Assembly (NCBI RefSeq): GCF_900107795.1
Contig: NZ_FNRL01000004.1
Coordinates: forward strand, 248,001 to 312,000
Source of the DNA: Chitinophaga terrae (ex Kim and Jung 2007)
Lineage (GTDB): Bacteria; Bacteroidota; Bacteroidia; Chitinophagales; Chitinophagaceae
Reading direction: 5' to 3'
DNA length: 64,000 bases
Part shown: one piece after another, positions 48,297 through 56,609 of the stretch
How the letters are laid out: every line of letters begins with the position of its first letter
Numbering within the stretch: the stretch's first letter is position 1
Translations under genes and position numbers: made by a program
The notes under the pieces: generated by a model
Database searches by the model: none
Told to the model about the DNA's origin: nothing
Seen by the model: only the letters and a program-made list of their open reading frames with translations

Positions 48297-49265
48297 ATGA
48301 AAAAAATATATTACCTAATAGGGGTGTTGCTGCTCGCTGTAGTGAGTGCATGCAACAAGGAGTGGGAAGACGAACTGTTTACAAAATATGTGGCATTCGC
48401 TAATAATGGCGTGGTAAAAGTTGCAGTTAAGTACAAGGAGAAAGGAGGGAATATTCCTGTTAAAATTCCGATTATCTTAAGCGGTTCCACTGCCAATAAT
48501 GAAAATGTAAGGGTGACGGTTGCTTTGGATAAAGATACCATCGATAACCTGAACTTCGACAGGTTCAGGTTGCGCCAGGATCTGTATTTCCAGGAGCTGC
48601 CCGCTGATTTTTATAGTTTCGAATCTATGACTACAACGATTCCCAGCGGCTCCAATACAGGATACCTGACGCTTAATTTAAAGCTGGACGGGATCGACCT
48701 TGTCAATAAATATATCCTGCCGTTGAAGATTGAGTCAACCTCTCCTTACACGCCATCTACCATGAAGCATTATAAAAAATCGCTGATCACTATTGTTCCG
48801 TTCAACGATTATTCAGGTAAATACTCGGTTGCCGGAGCTGTTTGGGATAGGACGAAACCGGAGAACCAGCAAACGGCGCTGACGGTTCCTTTCAGGAATA
48901 CCTGGGTAGTGGATGAGAAGAGCGTATTTTTTTACGCCGGGGTAAGTGAAGAAGAGGCGATGGACAGGGCCAACTACAAGATCAAGGCAACATTCAATGC
49001 CGATGGTACCGTTACCCTAAGTTCAGATAATCCTGCTATCAACTTTGTTCAGAAGCAGGGCCGCTATACGGTAACAAAAGAAATGGATGGCGTACTGCCT
49101 TACCTGGAGAAAACCATTACATCTGCTTACCTGGAATATGAGTACGATGACATCACCAACCCTGATTTCCCTCTAAAATACCGTTTCGCCGGTTCTATGT
49201 TACTGGAGCGGTTGAAGAATATCCAGATACCGGAGGAAGATCAACAGGTACAGATAATAGAGTAA
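48297..49265 (+). CDS. DUF1735-family surface lipoprotein (PUL 2)
   Basis: 322 residues from the ATG at 48297 (a TTG at 48273 is discounted), with an SPII signal MKKIYYLIGVLLLAVVSAC, lipidated C19. The N-terminal domain (about 25-155) is the DUF1735/BT_3987-like beta-sandwich (VKVAVKYKEKGGNIPVKIPII, DLYFQELPADFYSFESM, STPSTMKH-type end); the C-terminal part (about 170-310) is a lipocalin-like beta region. Family members are surface proteins that help capture glycans, sometimes linked with GH18-type host-glycan PULs. Last gene of the PUL 2 operon; a strong terminator follows. Confidence 0.85.
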   Translation: MKKIYYLIGVLLLAVVSACNKEWEDELFTKYVAFANNGVVKVAVKYKEKGGNIPVKIPIILSGSTANNENVRVTVALDKDTIDNLNFDRFRLRQDLYFQELPADFYSFESMTTTIPSGSNTGYLTLNLKLDGIDLVNKYILPLKIESTSPYTPSTMKHYKKSLITIVPFNDYSGKYSVAGAVWDRTKPENQQTALTVPFRNTWVVDEKSVFFYAGVSEEEAMDRANYKIKATFNADGTVTLSSDNPAINFVQKQGRYTVTKEMDGVLPYLEKTITSAYLEYEYDDITNPDFPLKYRFAGSMLLERLKNIQIPEEDQQVQIIE

Positions 49266-49587
49266 TACTATCAAATACGCCCCAAAAGTGCAAAGCCCGC
49301 GGATCATTTATCTGCGGGCTTTAGCTTTTTTATGGGATAATGGTAATGCTTTTCAACGGTAAATTATTTGACTTTTATCAAAATATCTTAACCCCGGTTT
49401 CGCGGTTAGAATTTCAATAAATATTATCTTGCCGCTGTTTAAAGTACGCGGATAGTCATACTGAAACTCCAAAATGGAAGTAAAAAGCATGTTTAACCCA
49501 CCGGGGAATAACGGGAACAGACTATCCTGTTATCGAAGCATCCCGGTAGCCGCAACAAAAACTGAACTCTAACCATAACAAGATTCT
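49266..49587. other. 322-base intergenic region after PUL 2
   Basis: It contains the PUL 2 terminator at 49292-49322 and then about 260 bases that must include the promoter of the ankyrin gene cluster. A small imperfect repeat AACCCCG/CGCGGTT is near 49391. No clean TAnnTTTG box and no small gene were found. Confidence 0.5.
49292..49322 (+). terminator. terminator of the PUL 2 operon
   Basis: Arms 49292-49304 and 49310-49322 form a 13-bp stem (one G-U pair) around a 5-base loop, 27 bases after the DUF1735 stop. The stem begins AAAGCCCGC and ends GCGGGCTTT and is followed by AGCTTTTTTA. Confidence 0.9.
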
Positions 49588-50346
49588 ATGTCAGACACGC
49601 CGATCTACTTCGCCGAAGGCGATAGCCCCCAAATGATTGCTGCTTTTCAGAAAGCGCAGGATACCTTCAGGTATTTCTGGCGCGAACTCTCCTGGGAATA
49701 CCGCCGTATTATTCCCGGTCTGGACCTGGCCTGCGTAAAAGCGGCCTTTTCACAGGAATTACCCGGCCGCATTAAGCCCGTAGTGGAACATATGTGGATC
49801 AATGAAATTGATTTTGATGGAGAAATGATCAATGGTACCCTTGTGAACCAGCCTAATGAACTTACAAATGTAAACAACGGCGACAGGGTAAGCATACCGT
49901 TAAACCAGATCAGCGACTGGCTTTTTGCCATAGGAGGAGATACCTACGGAGGGTTTACCATACAGGCCATGCGCGCTATGATGCCGCCGGCAGAAAGACG
50001 GGAACATGACAGCGCCTGGGGACTGAACTTCGGAGATTACAACGATATCCTGCTGGTGAACAACCAGAAAACGCAACCAGAAAACCTGGTCGAACATCCG
50101 ATGAGCAGGAATATGAAAGCAAAGCTGGAAGAGTTCCTGCAGCAACATCCCGGGGAGGTTAACGGCCGCGATGAGAATGGGTATACCATGTTGCACCGGG
50201 AAACCATTGCCGGTAATCTTACCTCCGTAGAAGTATTGCTGCAACAGGGCGCCGATAAAAATGCCGTAACCAACAGTGGTAAAACCGCGCTTGATTTTGC
50301 AAGAAAACTCAAATGGGAACACCTGATCCCTGTTTTGGAAAAATAA
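49588..50346 (+). CDS. DUF2314 and ankyrin-repeat protein
   Basis: 252 residues, cytoplasmic by absence of signal. Residues about 25-140 match DUF2314: RIKPVVEHMWINEIDFDGEMINGTLVNQP, NGDRVSIPLNQISDWLFAIGGDTYGGFTIQAMR. Residues about 170-250 hold two ankyrin repeats (NGRDENGYTMLHRETIAGNLTSVEVLLQQG; DKNAVTNSGKTALDFARKLKWEHLIPVLEK). DUF2314 has no known activity; the combination with ankyrins is common in proteins of uncertain role, some near toxin-immunity islands. First of four genes in the same direction; the second starts 10 bases after this stop, so they are translated from one mRNA. Confidence 0.85.
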   Translation: MSDTPIYFAEGDSPQMIAAFQKAQDTFRYFWRELSWEYRRIIPGLDLACVKAAFSQELPGRIKPVVEHMWINEIDFDGEMINGTLVNQPNELTNVNNGDRVSIPLNQISDWLFAIGGDTYGGFTIQAMRAMMPPAERREHDSAWGLNFGDYNDILLVNNQKTQPENLVEHPMSRNMKAKLEEFLQQHPGEVNGRDENGYTMLHRETIAGNLTSVEVLLQQGADKNAVTNSGKTALDFARKLKWEHLIPVLEK

Positions 50347-50355
50347 TTTGGAATC

Positions 50356-51546
50356 ATGACAGATGTGATTAACCTGGCCGAAGCGCTGAGGAAAAGCAAT
50401 TGGCCCGAAGCAATGCAACGTTTGGAGCAGGGAGAGAAGATACAGAAAGACCTGGCCGCGCACGATAAACGGTATATCTACGATCAACTGGCAAGAGCAA
50501 AACAATATGATATCCTGCTTGCACTGGCAGGTAACGGGAGCATAGATACAGATCTTTACGAATACGAAAGCCTGGAAAGATCGGTGTTTGAAAGCATTTT
50601 CAGGATTATCGGCAATGGCCCTGAAGCGCTGGAGTTCTTAACGAAGTTCCTTGGCAAATTCGATAATATTAATGACGCAGTGGGAGACAAAACATTGTTG
50701 TTGCTGGCATTTACGCTGAATGTGCCGCTGGAAGCGATAACCGTGCTTGTAGATGCCGGTTGCGACCCCCGTTATAAGAACAATTATGAAGAGAATTACC
50801 TGTTCAATATAGTAAAGGAGTTCAATATAAAGGAAGATACAGGAGTGAAGTACCTGGAATACCTGATGGACCAGGGACTTGACCCTAATGACGGCAACAT
50901 TGTAAAGGAAACGCCTTTGCATATTGTGGTTGGCAACCGCAAACTAAAGTACCTGGACCTGTTCCTGGAGAGGGGCGCTGATCCGAATCAACCCGGTAAA
51001 GACGATGAATCAGCTTTTTACAAGGCCATTGTTCACTCGGTTTGTGACGTACCTATGTATGAAAAACTTGCCCGGTATGCGCCCGCTGATTTTAACCAGG
51101 TTAATAAGGCAGGCGAAACATTGATCTGTGGCGCGTTGCGTATGCGGAGCAGGGCTTCCGCGGAAGACGTGGCTTTAATTAAAGCGCTGTTGCGCGACGG
51201 AGCGGATATCTACCAGGCTTCCCCTTATTACAGCAAACCTAAAGCCGCGTTGGACTGGGTAGCGGAATATCCCGCAGAAATGCTGGAAGGTATACTGGAA
51301 ACAGGCGTAATAGATCTCGACAGGCGGGATGATGAAGGGAATACCCTCCTGCATAAAGTCTGCGCTTTTAACGTGAACTACCAGCAGAAGGATGCCCAGC
51401 ATCTTTATAAGAAAGTAAAAATGCTGTTGGAACAAGGGGCCGACCCAAATATAACGAACGACCGTGATGAAAGTCCCATGGCCCTTGCCAGCCAGGATAA
51501 CCTGAAGGCCAAAACCGTGGAACTTCTTTTAAAACATAAAGCATAG
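50356..51546 (+). CDS. ankyrin-repeat protein
   Basis: 396 residues, soluble. The first ~85 residues are helical and not typical ankyrin (EALRKSNWPEAMQRLEQGEKIQ). Later repeats include LEAITVLVDAGCDPRYKNNYEENYLF, YLMDQGLDPNDGNIVKETPLHIVVGNRKLKYLDLFLERGADPNQP, LIKALLRDGADIYQ and MLLEQGADPNITNDRDESPMALA. Ankyrins act as protein-binding scaffolds and here no enzymatic domain is seen. It starts 10 bases after the DUF2314 gene and stops 5 bases before the next ankyrin gene, so the three ankyrin genes form a tight unit. Protein partners are unknown. Confidence 0.85.
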   Translation: MTDVINLAEALRKSNWPEAMQRLEQGEKIQKDLAAHDKRYIYDQLARAKQYDILLALAGNGSIDTDLYEYESLERSVFESIFRIIGNGPEALEFLTKFLGKFDNINDAVGDKTLLLLAFTLNVPLEAITVLVDAGCDPRYKNNYEENYLFNIVKEFNIKEDTGVKYLEYLMDQGLDPNDGNIVKETPLHIVVGNRKLKYLDLFLERGADPNQPGKDDESAFYKAIVHSVCDVPMYEKLARYAPADFNQVNKAGETLICGALRMRSRASAEDVALIKALLRDGADIYQASPYYSKPKAALDWVAEYPAEMLEGILETGVIDLDRRDDEGNTLLHKVCAFNVNYQQKDAQHLYKKVKMLLEQGADPNITNDRDESPMALASQDNLKAKTVELLLKHKA

Positions 51547-51550
51547 CACT

Positions 51551-52882
51551 ATGTCCATGTCTTTTATTGTTGCCTGTGAAAGCGGGAAACGAAAAATAGC
51601 CGAAATATTACTGGCCAATAACGAAGTAGATGTTGCCTATACGGATGAGAAGGGGAGGACTGCACTTCATTATGCCGCGCATCATGGCTACCTCGACCTG
51701 GTAAAGCTGCTGCTGGAAGCCGGCGCCGCGCTGGATTATGAAGATCATAACGGGGAGACGCCGTTTTACTTCGCCTGCCTGCAAAAGCAGAAGCAAACAG
51801 CCCTGCACCTGCTGGAAGCAGGTGCGCGTGCAGAGATCAACGACTATAATGGTAATAGCCTTTTACACCTTACCGCGCGTACGGGTCAGAAAGAAGTAAT
51901 GGAGGCGTTGCTGAAATGCGGAAGCAATGTAGATGCAGAGAACAACCAGGCCGAAACGCCATTGCTGATCGCCGCAGCATGGAGAAACAAAGACATCGTG
52001 CAACTGCTGCTGGATAACGGGGCCAATGTGAATGCTACCAACAAAGTGGGTGACAGCCCCCTGCTGGTTGCAGTACGGGCTAAAAACCCGGTTATTGCTA
52101 CGCAGTTGATAGAACATTACGCGGATATCAACCATACTAATCAGGCCGGCGAATCGGCCCTGCTGATCGCCTGTTACGATACCAACCGTATGCTCACCAA
52201 CCTGCTGGTAGAGAAAGGCGCCGATGTAAACATTACCTCTAAAGAAGGTTTGTCGCCCATCTGGTACGCCTGTGCCAACAACCAGAAAGAAATAGTGAGC
52301 CTGTTCCTGGATAAGGGAATAGATGTCAATTTCCGCCAGCCGGTTTCCGGCAATACTACAGTAGTGAACAGCTACCTGGAATGGGTGGAAACAACCAATA
52401 ACCTTTCACTTACCAGTTCTTTCACCTTCAATCATACTTACAGTTACGGGGGAGAAAGCCTGCTGCATGTCGCTGCCAAGAACGGTCATCTGAGTATGGT
52501 GAAACTGTTGCTGGAGCGGGGCGTTAATATCAATATACAGGATGAAGGAGGGAATACCGCCCTGCATTACGCTTCCTCTGCCGGTAAGAAAGATATTGTA
52601 AAATACCTGCTGGAGCAGGGCGCAGATCCGGCAGTGGTGAACAGCCGCGAGCAGAAAGCGATCGACTATGCTTCCATTAAAGGGTTTAATGAGATCGCTT
52701 CCCTGCTGTTATCATTCAATTCCCCTCAGGCTACAGCTGCGGCAGCTGCCGCACAGCCGGCCGCAGAAAGCAGTATGGCAGATAAGAAAAAAGCGCTGCT
52801 GGATCTGAAAGAACTGTTGGACGCAGGCATACTGTCGGTCGCCGAGTTTGAAGCCGAGAAGGCAAAGATCCTGAAAGGATAG
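51551..52882 (+). CDS. ankyrin-repeat protein with C-terminal SHOCT domain
   Basis: 443 residues. About 11 ankyrin repeats run from residue 5 to 390 (GRTALHYAAHHGYLDLVKLLLEAG, GNSLLHLTARTGQKEVMEALLKCG, GESLLHVAAKNGHLSMVKLLLERG). They are interrupted near 265-300 by a beta-rich insert (FRQPVSGNTTVVNSYLEWVETTNN...SFTFNHTYSYG). A low-complexity Ala-rich linker (AAAAAQPAAE) leads to a SHOCT motif (LLDLKELLDAGILSVAEFEAEKAKIL), a short oligomerisation domain. No signal peptide. It starts 5 bases after the previous gene. A membrane-protein gene follows after 46 bases. Confidence 0.9.
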   Translation: MSMSFIVACESGKRKIAEILLANNEVDVAYTDEKGRTALHYAAHHGYLDLVKLLLEAGAALDYEDHNGETPFYFACLQKQKQTALHLLEAGARAEINDYNGNSLLHLTARTGQKEVMEALLKCGSNVDAENNQAETPLLIAAAWRNKDIVQLLLDNGANVNATNKVGDSPLLVAVRAKNPVIATQLIEHYADINHTNQAGESALLIACYDTNRMLTNLLVEKGADVNITSKEGLSPIWYACANNQKEIVSLFLDKGIDVNFRQPVSGNTTVVNSYLEWVETTNNLSLTSSFTFNHTYSYGGESLLHVAAKNGHLSMVKLLLERGVNINIQDEGGNTALHYASSAGKKDIVKYLLEQGADPAVVNSREQKAIDYASIKGFNEIASLLLSFNSPQATAAAAAAQPAAESSMADKKKALLDLKELLDAGILSVAEFEAEKAKILKG

Positions 52883-52928
52883 ATCTTATACCCGGGGTAG
52901 CTAATACTATTCCGGATGTTATTCGTAT

Positions 52929-54239
52929 ATGCTTATGCGTTTTACCCTGATATTTTTATTGCTGCTCGGCAGCCGCTTCATCCTTCATGCCGGTATTCCG
53001 GCTACGACGCTGGCAAAAACGCTGGATTCCCTTAATCCTACGCAGCGTGCGGTGCTTTACCAGTACGGGACCTTGCGGAAGAATGCCGGGCAGGCGGTTG
53101 CAGACAGTTTCTGGATGCTTCGTCAACCTGTTTTAGGCGCCATAGACCAGGAAAGGGGAGCGTTGCTGGCGGAGGAACTGCTGCAATCGGCGCGTATTAC
53201 GTATAACCTGGAGAAGCCTTCCAGGCTGCAGGCGCTGCGTGGAGTGTTCACTACTTCGCGGTTATTAATAGGGCTGGCGGCGCTGATAGCGGTGGTAGCT
53301 GTTATCCAGCTTTTAAGCAGGTACCTTCCGGGGTTCTTTTCATGGCTTCGTACAGTACTGGCGCCTTTTATCAGGTGGCTGTTCAATCCCGTTGCTTTAA
53401 GCTGGGAACTGCTGGGACTAGGTATTCTCATCGTCTGGCTGGCCCCCGGTATTCCGGAGATCACTATACGAACCATTATCGTACACCTGGGTATCTTCTT
53501 CATCTGGTCGCAACTCACGGCGATACATACACGCAGGTACCTGTTCAAAGACTATAGCGATGAGATCATCAATATACTGGAGTCGAATAATGTGACGCCT
53601 GTCCGCGCGTTTGTGAATGTATCGCTGCCCGCGCTTTTCACCGCAGCGGCTATTTACTGGGCAAAGCTCAGGACCGGCGATCCCTGGTATGCTTACGAGG
53701 TGATCGTGCCGGTAATGATCTGCATCTTCGCCTTGCCGCCTCTCAGGAGCATGGAAAGGGCTTTAACCAAGGTATTATTTCCGTTCCCTGCTCCTGTTCT
53801 CAGAACAAAGGATCAGCGGATGATCGCTTATGCAGTCATTTCTTTGCTGGTTTGGATGATCATGGTAGCGGTTCCTGTAAGGATACCCGAATCTCTTTTG
53901 GTGCTGAGCATTTTCCTGGTTTGCATGTTGCTGGTGTTATCGATAGAAGATGTAACGCGCTGCGGAATAAAAAATTTCGTCTGGACACAGGTGATCACCG
54001 TTAGCTTTCTATTGGCTGTAATACTGACCGGGGCGCAATATGCCGATATTGCTTTAACCTGGACGGGGCTTGGCGGGTTGCTGTTATTTGTGCTGATCAA
54101 ATACTGGGAAATTCCTGTATTGCTGGGTTGGAGCTGGAAGAATAAGAAGGCCTGGGGAGCATTGGGGATGGCGGTATTGATCTGGGGGATAGCGATGTTG
54201 CTCAGGAATAATGCGGAGTGGTTTGTGTTTATTAAGTAA
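52929..54239 (+). CDS. polytopic membrane protein of unknown function
   Basis: 436 residues. It begins with a signal-like hydrophobic stretch (MLMRFTLIFLLLLGSRFILHAG), then a helical region (20-105, TLDSLNPTQRAVLYQYGTLRKNAGQAV) probably outside the inner membrane, then about ten hydrophobic segments from residue 110 to the end (VFTTSRLLIGLAALIAVVAVI, LGLGILIVWLAPGIPEI, VIVPVMICIFALPPLRSM, VISLLVWMIMVAVPVRI). Between them is DYSDEIINILESNN, a soluble loop. I do not recognise a family. Its place at the end of the ankyrin cluster, with no gap but 46 bases, suggests that it works with them. The gene ends shortly before a hairpin. Confidence 0.8.
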   Translation: MLMRFTLIFLLLLGSRFILHAGIPATTLAKTLDSLNPTQRAVLYQYGTLRKNAGQAVADSFWMLRQPVLGAIDQERGALLAEELLQSARITYNLEKPSRLQALRGVFTTSRLLIGLAALIAVVAVIQLLSRYLPGFFSWLRTVLAPFIRWLFNPVALSWELLGLGILIVWLAPGIPEITIRTIIVHLGIFFIWSQLTAIHTRRYLFKDYSDEIINILESNNVTPVRAFVNVSLPALFTAAAIYWAKLRTGDPWYAYEVIVPVMICIFALPPLRSMERALTKVLFPFPAPVLRTKDQRMIAYAVISLLVWMIMVAVPVRIPESLLVLSIFLVCMLLVLSIEDVTRCGIKNFVWTQVITVSFLLAVILTGAQYADIALTWTGLGGLLLFVLIKYWEIPVLLGWSWKNKKAWGALGMAVLIWGIAMLLRNNAEWFVFIK

Positions 54240-54249
54240 CAATTGTCAA

Positions 54250-54279
54250 GATCCCGCCAGCCTGCATACCGGCGGGATC
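54250..54279. terminator. hairpin between convergent genes
   Basis: GATCCCGCC (54250-54258) and GGCGGGATC (54271-54279) form a perfect 9-bp stem with a 12-base loop, between the membrane-protein gene and the convergent secreted protein gene. No long U-tract on either side; probably a bidirectional stop. Confidence 0.6.
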
Positions 54280-54296
54280 ACTGGTTAATTATATTT

Positions 54297-55490
54297 CTAT
54301 TTGGCCTGGGTGGCGGCATTTTCTTTTAATGCGTTGATCTGTTTCTGCAGGTCTATTATATAGAGTGTTAACTCTTCTATCTTTTGCAGGTATAATTTAT
54401 TGATCTCTCCCAGGTCAATGCCTTTCTCGGTCACTTCCTTTTCGGAAGGAATATCCGGCAGGTGTTTATTGGTTTTGATAAACTGTTCTACGCTGGCCAG
54501 TGATGGAAGTTGGTAGTTAGGATGAAAAACATAATCAGCCCATGTTTCCTGCGTAACCTTTACTCGTCTTGCCCCGATAGTGCCGTTTACAGTGAGCTTG
54601 TATGTTGGATTATCTATGCCGATGCCGACGTTTTTATTATTGGCGATTACCATAGACGAATTGATGGCGGTGCCATTTCTGCCGTTCTCGAAGATAATAT
54701 TACCACTGTTGGCTGCGCCTATATGCAGATCCCGGTAACTTTCAATTAAACTGGCATTGCGTTGAGCGGGCACAATGTAGGAAGAATTGGTGGTTCCTAT
54801 GTAAAACATAGATTGAGGAAAACCTGTATGGGTCATGAAAAGAAAATTAGAATAGCTGGTATCATTTGCGGCCAGGGTCAGAACATTGTTTGACGCAACA
54901 TTTCTTATCCCAACCGGCGCCTGGATGCCAATTTCAGTTGAGGCATTGAAGATCTTTACGTCAGAAACTTCTGCCGCCTTAACTATTTTAAAAGACTCGT
55001 TCTGCGCCCAACCGGTAAACGAAAAAGACGTAACGGTTGCCGCTTTTGTGATGGAAACAGCCAAATAGGTAATTGAATCATAGATGAGTGTTACCAGCTT
55101 TGGAACTGGTGAATCGTTATATGAAATAATGTTGCCAATATTTGAGTTATACGCAGATGCCGTGTTAACCTCCACAGTCCATTTCCGGTTATAAGATGCG
55201 GCACTTCCACGTATGGCGCTGATTTTTCCCATTACATGGCAGTCAGGCATGAAGCTGGCGCCAGCAACATATACAGGGTGCAGCAGGATATAGTTTTCTG
55301 AAACGTTATCATCTGTGGCGCCGGGAATCCCCCTGTTGACGTAGTAATTTCTGCCATTATCCACAACCTGGAGACGGCTGGTAGGCGAGGTTGTTCCAAT
55401 ACCAACATTACCCGTTGCAGGAAAAGTGTTTTGCGCTGTTGCAATAGCGCTTACAAACAAACAAAGGAGGGTTACCAATGTAGATTTCAT
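54297..55490 (-). CDS. secreted protein with endosialidase-chaperone-like C-terminus (paralog B)
   Basis: 397 residues with a signal peptide (MKSTLVTLLCLFVSAIATAQ). Directly after comes GNVGIGTTSPTSRLQV, the fibre-protein motif, and a second copy appears later as NVGIGIDNPTYKLTVNG. The last ~75 residues (WADYVFHPNYQLPSLASVEQ, a HLPDIPSEKE block, KGIDLGEINKLYLQKIEELTLY and a coiled coil) align with the end of the protein at 10793-12079. The middle shares the same beta-rich style but little sequence. Expected to be exported and perhaps trimeric. No phage structural genes are near, so it is not taken as a prophage tail fibre. Role unknown. Confidence 0.75.
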   Translation of the reverse strand: MKSTLVTLLCLFVSAIATAQNTFPATGNVGIGTTSPTSRLQVVDNGRNYYVNRGIPGATDDNVSENYILLHPVYVAGASFMPDCHVMGKISAIRGSAASYNRKWTVEVNTASAYNSNIGNIISYNDSPVPKLVTLIYDSITYLAVSITKAATVTSFSFTGWAQNESFKIVKAAEVSDVKIFNASTEIGIQAPVGIRNVASNNVLTLAANDTSYSNFLFMTHTGFPQSMFYIGTTNSSYIVPAQRNASLIESYRDLHIGAANSGNIIFENGRNGTAINSSMVIANNKNVGIGIDNPTYKLTVNGTIGARRVKVTQETWADYVFHPNYQLPSLASVEQFIKTNKHLPDIPSEKEVTEKGIDLGEINKLYLQKIEELTLYIIDLQKQINALKENAATQAK

Positions 55491-55639
55491 AATTTAAAAG
55501 ATATAGGGTGAAATAATGTTAGGATATAAATATAGGAAAATCCGTTTTTATCTTTCTTAATTGTGTTTTTATTTGAAACTCATGAAGCATATAGAGTTGA
55601 AGGCTTCTTTCTCCAACACTCGACCGTTTCCAGTCCTAA

Positions 55640-56509
55640 TTATAGAGCCGTTGTGATCAGGTCCAGAATATTCCTCACCACTTTATTATCTTCGTTTGTT
55701 CTCCAATGCAGGTATAACGGTACTTCAAAAGGAAGTTGCAGGAACCTGACGCCGGGATGGCCGGCCAGCGAATAGGAATAAGGAATGACGGAGATCCCCA
55801 AACCCCTTGCCACCAGGCTCAGGATAATAGACCCAAAATCCGATTCAAAGCTGATGTTAGGTTGAAACCTGTATTGCGCGAAGAATTCGCTTATCCTCAT
55901 CTGGAACGCTTCTCCGTCCGTTAGCGTTGTTAATATAAAGCGCTCATTCTTCAACGTTTTCCTTGAAATGTCGGCAACCTTGCGGATAGGATGATCTGTA
56001 GGCAGCACCAGGGCCAGGTTGTCTGTCCTGACAAGTTTGGAGGTCACCAGGTCGCCATCATAGGGATGCCGGCTAAACGAAATATCCACCTGGTAATTCT
56101 TGATCAATTCTATTTCCTGCGTGTGTTTATGCTGTACCAGTTCAACTTTGATATGCGGGTACATGGCAGACACCTGGTTCAGCAAAGCGGGTAGGATATC
56201 GTAGCTGATAGACCCGGGGTGGTTCAGCACGATGCTTCCGCCTTCTCCTTTATGGATTTTGCGGGCGTAGCGGACGGCCGATTCCAGTTGCCCTAATAGC
56301 GGCTTCCATTGTTGTTGCAGGAATTTTCCTGCCGCTGTAAGTTCTACTTTCCGGTTGGTACGCTGAAACAACGTTACCTGGAGTTCATCTTCCAGTGATT
56401 TGATCTGCCGGCTTAATACCGATTGGGTAACATTCATCTTGTAAGAGGTACGCCAGTAGTGGAGTTCTTCCGATAAATGCAGGAAATATCCGATCTGTTG
56501 TATGGTCAT
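55640..56509 (-). CDS. LysR family transcriptional regulator
   Basis: 289 residues. The N-terminal winged helix is clear (TIQQIGYFLHLSEELHYWRTSYKMNVTQSVLSRQIKSLEDELQVTLFQRTNRKVELTAAGKFL). The effector domain follows (about 90-285; SIVLNHPGSISYDILPALL, SRHPYDGDLVTSKLVRTDNLALVLPTDHPIRK). It is divergent from a GNAT/EamA gene pair with a 100-base gap that contains several copies of TTGATGCA/TGCATCAA, so it probably controls both itself and them. The ligand is unknown; EamA neighbours suggest a small metabolite that is exported. Confidence 0.92.
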   Translation of the reverse strand: MTIQQIGYFLHLSEELHYWRTSYKMNVTQSVLSRQIKSLEDELQVTLFQRTNRKVELTAAGKFLQQQWKPLLGQLESAVRYARKIHKGEGGSIVLNHPGSISYDILPALLNQVSAMYPHIKVELVQHKHTQEIELIKNYQVDISFSRHPYDGDLVTSKLVRTDNLALVLPTDHPIRKVADISRKTLKNERFILTTLTDGEAFQMRISEFFAQYRFQPNISFESDFGSIILSLVARGLGISVIPYSYSLAGHPGVRFLQLPFEVPLYLHWRTNEDNKVVRNILDLITTAL

Positions 56510-56517
56510 AACTTCAA

Positions 56518-56538
56518 TTGATGCAATTTATGCATCAA
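56518..56538. promoter_or_regulatory. LysR-type operator, inverted repeat TTGATGCA-N5-TGCATCAA
   Basis: Perfect 8-bp arms around ATTTA, immediately upstream of the LysR start codon and 72 bases before the GNAT gene. Arm length and spacing fit a LysR regulatory-binding site (T-N11-A core). A related half-site is at 56562-56569. Confidence 0.65.
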
Positions 56539-56551
56539 TTTAGTCATAATT

Positions 56552-56569
56552 TGCATTTTTATGCATCAA
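56552..56569. promoter_or_regulatory. second operator site, TGCAT-N4-ATGCA extended to ATGCATCAA
   Basis: TGCAT (56552-56556) and ATGCA (56561-56565) form an inverted repeat, and the right arm continues to TGCATCAA, the same half-site as in the first operator. It falls just upstream of the -7 box of the GNAT gene, the usual place of the activation-binding site of LysR proteins. Confidence 0.55.
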
Positions 56570-56578
56570 TGGCTTTGG

Positions 56579-56586
56579 TAATTTTG
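56579..56586 (+). promoter_or_regulatory. -7 box (TAATTTTG) of the GNAT-EamA pair
   Basis: A full match to TAnnTTTG, 23 bases before the GNAT ATG. It follows two putative LysR half-sites. No TTG at exactly -33; activator dependence could explain this. Confidence 0.5.
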
Positions 56587-56609
56587 CGATCAATCAAATA
56601 GAACAAGTC

